Shown here piece by piece: positions 41,692-46,373 of a stretch of 46,373 nucleotides of DNA. Source of the stretch: Bacteroidales bacterium. Its GTDB lineage: Bacteria; Bacteroidota; Bacteroidia; Bacteroidales; UBA4181. Made by a program: the position numbers and the translations under genes. Under the pieces are notes generated by a model. That model did no database searches. It saw only the letters and a list, made by a program, of their open reading frames with translations, and was not told the DNA's origin. The stretch spans positions 1 to 46,373 of the forward strand of contig JAISOY010000186.1 of the NCBI GenBank assembly GCA_031275285.1. The letters are read 5' to 3'. Numbering within the stretch: position 1 is the stretch's first letter; the number at the start of each line of letters is the position of its first letter.

Positions 41692-42639
41692 ATGAAACAC
41701 TTCACATCGGTACATGATGTTTCGAATCTGGACAAACTGATCAAAAAGGCGTTTGAGATAAAGGCCGACCCTTTTAAGTACGAAACTGCCGGACGGCACA
41801 AAACAATGGTACTGTTGTTTTTCAACTCGAGCCTCCGTACACGTTTAAGCACCCAAAAAGCAGCCCAAAACCTGGGAATAAATACTATGGTACTGAACAT
41901 CAATGAAGATGGATGGAAAATCGAGACGGAGTTCGGAGTGGTCATGAATGGGGATAAGGCAGAACACATCAAGGAAGCTGCTGCCGTGATCGGACGTTAC
42001 TGCGACATTATCGGGGTCCGGTCTTTTCCGGGACTGAAAGATCGCGAAGCCGACTATTCCGAGCAGGTCATTAACCAGTTCATACAATATGCCGGTGTGC
42101 CTGTCGTCAGTATGGAATCGGCAACAAGACACCCGTTGCAGTCCTTTGCCGACATCATTACCATTGAACAATACAAAAAAAAGGAGCGTCCCAAAGTATT
42201 GCTTGCCTGGGCCCCTCATTGCAGGGCGCTACCTCAATCCGTTCCTAATTCTTTTGCGGAATGGGCCGTTGCTGCCGGATACGAGGTGATCATCACTCAT
42301 CCTGAGGGCTATGAGCTGGATCCTTCTTTCACCAAAGGCGCCACGATCGAATATGACCGCAAAAAAGCGTATGCCGGAGCCGATTTTGTTTATGCCAAAA
42401 ACTGGTCTTCCTACCATAATTACGGAAAGATCCTCAATGAAGACCTGGCGTGGACGGTCAATAGCGAAAATATGGCCTTGACCGATCATGCGAAATTCAT
42501 GCACTGCCTGCCTGTCCGTCGTAACCTGGTAGTTTCGGATGCTGTTATAGACGGACCTGATTCGATAGTCATCGAAGAAGCTGCGAACAGGGTGGTTTCG
42601 GCACAGACAGTTCTCTGGGAAATATTAAATAACCTATGA
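41692..42639 (+). CDS. argF': N-succinyl/N-acetylornithine carbamoyltransferase (ArgF' type)
   Basis: The 315-residue enzyme transfers the carbamoyl group to an acylated ornithine in arginine synthesis. From memory it matches the Bacteroides fragilis succinylornithine transcarbamylase along its whole length: FNSSLRTRLSTQKAA (carbamoyl-phosphate loop, SxRTR near residue 46), SMESATRHPLQSFADIITIE near 138, WAPHCRALPQSVPNSFAEW near 187, and FMHCLPVRRN near 275. Known work on this family shows one residue near position 90 (Pro in the succinyl enzyme, Glu in the acetyl enzyme) decides the substrate; here it is A90 (GDKAEH). So which acyl group it takes is open. Confidence 0.93.
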   Translation: MKHFTSVHDVSNLDKLIKKAFEIKADPFKYETAGRHKTMVLLFFNSSLRTRLSTQKAAQNLGINTMVLNINEDGWKIETEFGVVMNGDKAEHIKEAAAVIGRYCDIIGVRSFPGLKDREADYSEQVINQFIQYAGVPVVSMESATRHPLQSFADIITIEQYKKKERPKVLLAWAPHCRALPQSVPNSFAEWAVAAGYEVIITHPEGYELDPSFTKGATIEYDRKKAYAGADFVYAKNWSSYHNYGKILNEDLAWTVNSENMALTDHAKFMHCLPVRRNLVVSDAVIDGPDSIVIEEAANRVVSAQTVLWEILNNL

Positions 42640-43712
42640 CCGGAAAAACCGAAAACCTGATGTCTCAACAGGCAGTTGAACTTCTGATGCGTTTGATCGC
42701 CACTCCTTCCCTAAGCAGGGAAGAAGAACAGACGGCAACCATCATCGAATCGTTTCTGCTTGGACAGGGATGCCAGACATTTCGTAAAGGAAACAATATC
42801 TGGGTGCATTCAACCATAGATAGGAACTTACCTGTTATCCTGCTCAATTCGCATCATGACACGGTGAAACCATCTTCCTCATGGACAAAAGATCCTTTTG
42901 CGCCTGTTATTGAAGATGGAAAACTTTATGGGCTCGGTAGTAATGATGCCGGGGCTTCTTTGGTCAGCCTGATGATGACTTTCCTTCATTATCACCGGCA
43001 AAAAGACCGTAGGTTCAACCTGATCTATGCGGCTACAGCCGAAGAGGAGATCACCGGCAAAAACGGGATCGCACTGATCCTGGATGACCTGGGACCTCTT
43101 GACCTGGCCATTGTCGGGGAACCGACACAAATGCAGATGGCTGTGGCTGAAAAAGGCCTGATGGTGCTTGATTGTGAAACACACGGAAAAACCGGGCATG
43201 CTGCGCGGGAAGAAGGGATCAATGCTATTTACCTGGCGTTGGATGATATCGCATGGTTTCGTCACTTCACATTTCCCAAAACATCCGGCTTGCTGGGAAA
43301 TGTAAAAATGACCGTATCGGTGATACAGGCCGGTTACCAGCACAATATTGTCCCGGATAATTGCCAGTATGTGGTTGATGTCCGGACAAACGAGCATTAC
43401 CGGAATGAAGAGGCATTGGACATCATCCGTAAACATGTAAAAAACAGCATTATCACACCAAGGTCTACCCACATCAACTCCTCTTCTATTCCCCTGGAAC
43501 ACCCGATCGTCAGGAAGGGACTTTCTTTGGGCTTACAGCCTTTCGGATCACCAACGACATCCGACCAGGCCCGGATCCCTTATACGTCCGTCAAGATCGG
43601 TCCGGGAAATTCAGCCCGTTCACATACTGCCGATGAATTTATCTTTTTAGATGAAATAGGACATGGGATCGACATATATATTAAATTATTAGATAATTTT
43701 TCGTTCAATTAG
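42636..43712 (+). CDS. argE: M20-family N-acylornithine deacylase (ArgE-like)
   Basis: The 358-residue zinc peptidase-fold enzyme removes the acyl group from acylornithine or acylcitrulline, the step after ArgF' in this pathway. The metal ligands are in NSHHDTVKP (H), GLGSNDAGAS (bridging D), ATAEEEITGK (catalytic E and ligand E), GEPTQM and RSHTADEF (final H). The dimerisation lid lies between about residues 170 and 270 (GKTGHAAREEG). Its ATG overlaps the argF' stop by 4 bp, the tight coupling expected for partners in one pathway; a second ATG at 42660 is also possible. It should act on acylcitrulline made by ArgF'. Confidence 0.9.
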   Translation: MTGKTENLMSQQAVELLMRLIATPSLSREEEQTATIIESFLLGQGCQTFRKGNNIWVHSTIDRNLPVILLNSHHDTVKPSSSWTKDPFAPVIEDGKLYGLGSNDAGASLVSLMMTFLHYHRQKDRRFNLIYAATAEEEITGKNGIALILDDLGPLDLAIVGEPTQMQMAVAEKGLMVLDCETHGKTGHAAREEGINAIYLALDDIAWFRHFTFPKTSGLLGNVKMTVSVIQAGYQHNIVPDNCQYVVDVRTNEHYRNEEALDIIRKHVKNSIITPRSTHINSSSIPLEHPIVRKGLSLGLQPFGSPTTSDQARIPYTSVKIGPGNSARSHTADEFIFLDEIGHGIDIYIKLLDNFSFN

Positions 43713-43718
43713 CTCTAA

Positions 43719-46373
43719 ATGCCTTTAAAGCATCTGTTTATCTTTATTATTGGGTTGAACCTGTTTCGGGCAACATTCGCTTTGGATGTCGATAGCATCG
43801 AAATCAGGTTAAGTACCATTGTCTCTGATACGGAAAAAGTAACAGAGTACAATAATATTGCCCGTAAACTGATGTCTGAACCGGTGAACGATTATGATGT
43901 TGCACTCAATTACCTGAATAAAGGATTAAAAATTGCCGAACAAACACAAAACTTAAAAGGAGAAGCCGAACTTCTAAGAACCATCGGGATTGCCTATTTC
44001 CACAAAAAAGATTATGATTTAGCCATATCAAATTTTCAAAAAGCACTGGAAATTTCCCTGCAATTGAAAGACAATGAGGGTATGGCCCAGAACTATTATA
44101 ACATCGCCATATTATACCGGGAACAATCAAAATTGTACTATTCCCTCAACCACTTATTAAATGCTCTTTCCCGTTGGAAACAATCAGGCAATAACGAAGG
44201 CATTTTAAGTGCCTATATCGAGATTATCCGGCTTTACCAAAGCATCCAGGACTATCCCTTAGCAATCAATTATGTGGAGGAAGCGCTGAAAGTAGCCCAT
44301 GAGACCGGAGATAAAGCCGGAGAAGCGTCCTTGCATGACATGCTTGCCAGGATCAATCTGGCAATGGGTAACGTCTGGGACGTCGAAGATAATTACGCCC
44401 AATCTTTACAGCTTTATGAAGAATTGAACGATCAGTTGCAGGTAGCACGGATCACTCAAAATATAGCGGCTAACCTGTACCTGAATGATCCGGAAAAACG
44501 TCTGGCATTATTGCGGAAATCCGCGTCCATATATGAAGCGCTTGACCCCGGTAATCCCACATTATATTCGATATATAATAACATGGGAAATATTTTTATG
44601 GTTGAGTCGAGGTCTGACAGTGCTGAATTTTTCAAGAAAAAAGCCCTGGATAAGGCCATTTTATCGAAAAGCACCCAGACCCAGGCTTCTGCATACTATT
44701 CCTTAGGACGGTATTATCTGGACAATCATTCCTTAAATAAAGCCGGAAAATTTTTCAATGAAGCCTATCTTCTTTCTATATCAGCCGGTACTACGAATAT
44801 ACAGTCAAATGCATTATCAGGCCTGATCGCAGTAAAAGAAAGACAAGGTAATTTTACCGATGCCATGGTAGAACTTCAAAAGTACCAGGCAGTAAAGGAT
44901 TCCCTTTTAAGATTCGAAAGTGAAAGGGATAGTTCTTTATTAAACATGCAATATGAATTTGAAAAGGCAGAAAGAGAGCAGAATGAAGCGATAAAAATGG
45001 AATTACAGCAACAGGAACAAGCCATCAGGCAACAGCGTTACATCGTTTATTCCATCATAACAGCCCTGCTGTTCATCGTTATCCTGCTTGTCTTTATTGT
45101 ACGGGGAAACCAACTGAATAAAAAGGTAAACAATCAGTTACATAAGCAACAGAAGGAAATCGAAGAGATCAACGAAGAATTGCAGGAATCCCATAATGAA
45201 CTTTCTAAATATAAAGACAGGCTGGAAGAGAGGGTACATGAACAAACGGCTAAACTACAACAAAGCGAGATACAGCTACGTACCCTCAGCGACAATCTTC
45301 CGGGAGGCTGTATGTACCGGAAGCATGTACTGGCTAATGGCGACGAAAGTATTTCATATATCAGCAGCACAGCCCAGAGGTGGATAGGTGTAACTCCCGA
45401 AGAGATCAAAAAAGATATCCATACCTTCTATCATCGGATCAATAAAGAAGACCTTGAGGAAAAAATCCGGCTGGAACAGCAAAGCATACAGACTATGTTG
45501 CCGTATTCCTGCGAATTCCGCCTTAATAAAAACGGAAAAGAGGTTTGGTTGCTCGAAAATGCCATGCCTCATCTGGATGATGATGGAAATATCGTATGGG
45601 ATGGTATTGCTGTTGATATTACCGACAGGAAAGAATTTGAGGCGGAATTGATCCGTGCAAGAGTACAGGCTGAAGAATCGGATATGCTCAAATCATCCTT
45701 CCTGGCAAACATGTCACATGAGATACGTACGCCGATGAACGGCATAGTAGGCTTCCTGAGCTTTCTGGAACAGGATAACCTACCTGCTGCTAAACGCCAG
45801 TCTTATATCCGGATCATCCGGAGCAATGTACAGCAACTGCTTCAGATCATAGAAGATATTATCGATATTTCCAAAATAGATACACATCAGTTGGCGCTAC
45901 ATCCGGTTAGCTTTGACCTGAACAACCTTATGGAGGAACTGGATGTATTCTTCTATGACATCATCGCCCGAAATGATAAAAAAATAGAATTAATCCTGGA
46001 CCGGAGACAATTCCGCTATCCATGTTTCATCCAGTCGGACCCGATCCGCGTTCGCCAGATCCTTTCGAACCTGATCGGTAACGCCATAAAATTCACCCTT
46101 AAAGGATATATTCGTTTTGGCTATTTATTGAGAAAAGATGCTTCCGAACTTTTGTTTTTCGTGGAAGATACTGGAATTGGCATTCCTTCTGACAAGAAAG
46201 AATATATTTTCGAACGGTTCAAACAACTGAACGATGATCCGTTGAAAATGTACGGAGGCACCGGGCTCGGACTGGCCATTTCCAGGAATCTGGTTGAAAT
46301 GCTGCATGGAAATATCTGGGTTGAATCCGAACCTGATATCGGTTCTGTTTTTTATTTTACCTTACCTTATTTG
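43719..46373 (+). CDS. TPR-PAS sensor histidine kinase, cut by the right edge
   Basis: The frame from the ATG at 43719 is open to the end of the window (885 codons so far). Order: signal segment (HLFIFIIGLNLFRATFA), tetratricopeptide repeats (about residues 40-390, for example LLRTIGIAYFHKKDYDLAIS), a membrane helix near residue 440 (YIVYSIITALLFIVILLVFI), a coiled coil (450-515), a PAS domain (520-640, ending DGIAVDITDRK), the H box with H667 (FLANMSHEIRTPMNGIVGFL), and the ATPase domain: NLIGNAIKF, EDTGIGIP and GGTGLGLAIS. The protein senses with periplasmic TPRs. A receiver or other domain may follow beyond the edge. It begins 6 bp after argE. Confidence 0.93.
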   Translation, partial: MPLKHLFIFIIGLNLFRATFALDVDSIEIRLSTIVSDTEKVTEYNNIARKLMSEPVNDYDVALNYLNKGLKIAEQTQNLKGEAELLRTIGIAYFHKKDYDLAISNFQKALEISLQLKDNEGMAQNYYNIAILYREQSKLYYSLNHLLNALSRWKQSGNNEGILSAYIEIIRLYQSIQDYPLAINYVEEALKVAHETGDKAGEASLHDMLARINLAMGNVWDVEDNYAQSLQLYEELNDQLQVARITQNIAANLYLNDPEKRLALLRKSASIYEALDPGNPTLYSIYNNMGNIFMVESRSDSAEFFKKKALDKAILSKSTQTQASAYYSLGRYYLDNHSLNKAGKFFNEAYLLSISAGTTNIQSNALSGLIAVKERQGNFTDAMVELQKYQAVKDSLLRFESERDSSLLNMQYEFEKAEREQNEAIKMELQQQEQAIRQQRYIVYSIITALLFIVILLVFIVRGNQLNKKVNNQLHKQQKEIEEINEELQESHNELSKYKDRLEERVHEQTAKLQQSEIQLRTLSDNLPGGCMYRKHVLANGDESISYISSTAQRWIGVTPEEIKKDIHTFYHRINKEDLEEKIRLEQQSIQTMLPYSCEFRLNKNGKEVWLLENAMPHLDDDGNIVWDGIAVDITDRKEFEAELIRARVQAEESDMLKSSFLANMSHEIRTPMNGIVGFLSFLEQDNLPAAKRQSYIRIIRSNVQQLLQIIEDIIDISKIDTHQLALHPVSFDLNNLMEELDVFFYDIIARNDKKIELILDRRQFRYPCFIQSDPIRVRQILSNLIGNAIKFTLKGYIRFGYLLRKDASELLFFVEDTGIGIPSDKKEYIFERFKQLNDDPLKMYGGTGLGLAISRNLVEMLHGNIWVESEPDIGSVFYFTLPYL

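Overview
The window reads as a chromosomal segment from the order Bacteroidales (phylum Bacteroidota). The evidence is type IX secretion (T9SS) proteins with type A and type B C-terminal sorting domains, an ArgF'-type transcarbamylase like that of Bacteroides, and several promoters with the Bacteroidetes -7 motif TAnnTTTG. One of these, upstream of tRNA-Lys, also has a TTTG -33 element at exactly 19 bp. The genus cannot be fixed from the sequence; a Dysgonomonas/Proteiniphilum-like relative is a guess.

Layout. 1-4573: tail of an unidentified protein, a PatB/MalY C-S lyase and a cysteine-synthase-like enzyme (sulfur amino acids), an EamA transporter and a GH10 xylanase lipoprotein. 4574-8203: an eroded zone in which an intact quinone-oxidoreductase-like gene and nudC sit among broken genes (SDR stub, probable flavodoxin tail, HxlR regulator with a stop codon, RadC tail), ending at the 3' end of tRNA-Lys(CTT). 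8330-16731: housekeeping genes (YitT-type membrane protein, kdsA, a secreted beta-helix protein, uvrA with a TTG start, lepA). 16935-20813: a PorE-like OmpA protein, a polyphosphate-glucokinase-like ROK kinase and rplY, closed by a 23-bp perfect hairpin.

20886-39990, all on the minus strand, is the most distinctive part: a T9SS surface-protein locus. One unit encodes a 3615-residue adhesin-like protein with nine PKD-like modules, about ten PKD domains and a type B sorting domain, followed by its own PorP/SprF-family protein and a strong terminator. A second unit encodes two paralogous secreted proteins of about 285 residues, a 353-residue type B cargo protein and a second PorP/SprF protein. 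Both paralogues end exactly where a type B sorting domain would begin, one with PIYHIPNLNP at its C terminus. Upstream lies a 13-repeat LRR protein with a type A sorting domain, and beyond it a 112-residue gene that copies only the LRR protein's N-terminal cap and then adds a membrane helix.

41361-46373, plus strand: a small membrane protein, argF' (with Ala at the residue that sets succinyl versus acetyl specificity), an argE-like M20 deacylase, and a TPR-PAS hybrid-type sensor histidine kinase that runs off the right edge.

The best candidate for something undescribed is the 20.9-26.3 kb arrangement: repeated pairing of a type B cargo with a neighbouring PorP/SprF protein, together with two secreted partners that stop at the HIPN motif. 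No CRISPR array, rRNA or intact insertion sequence was seen.
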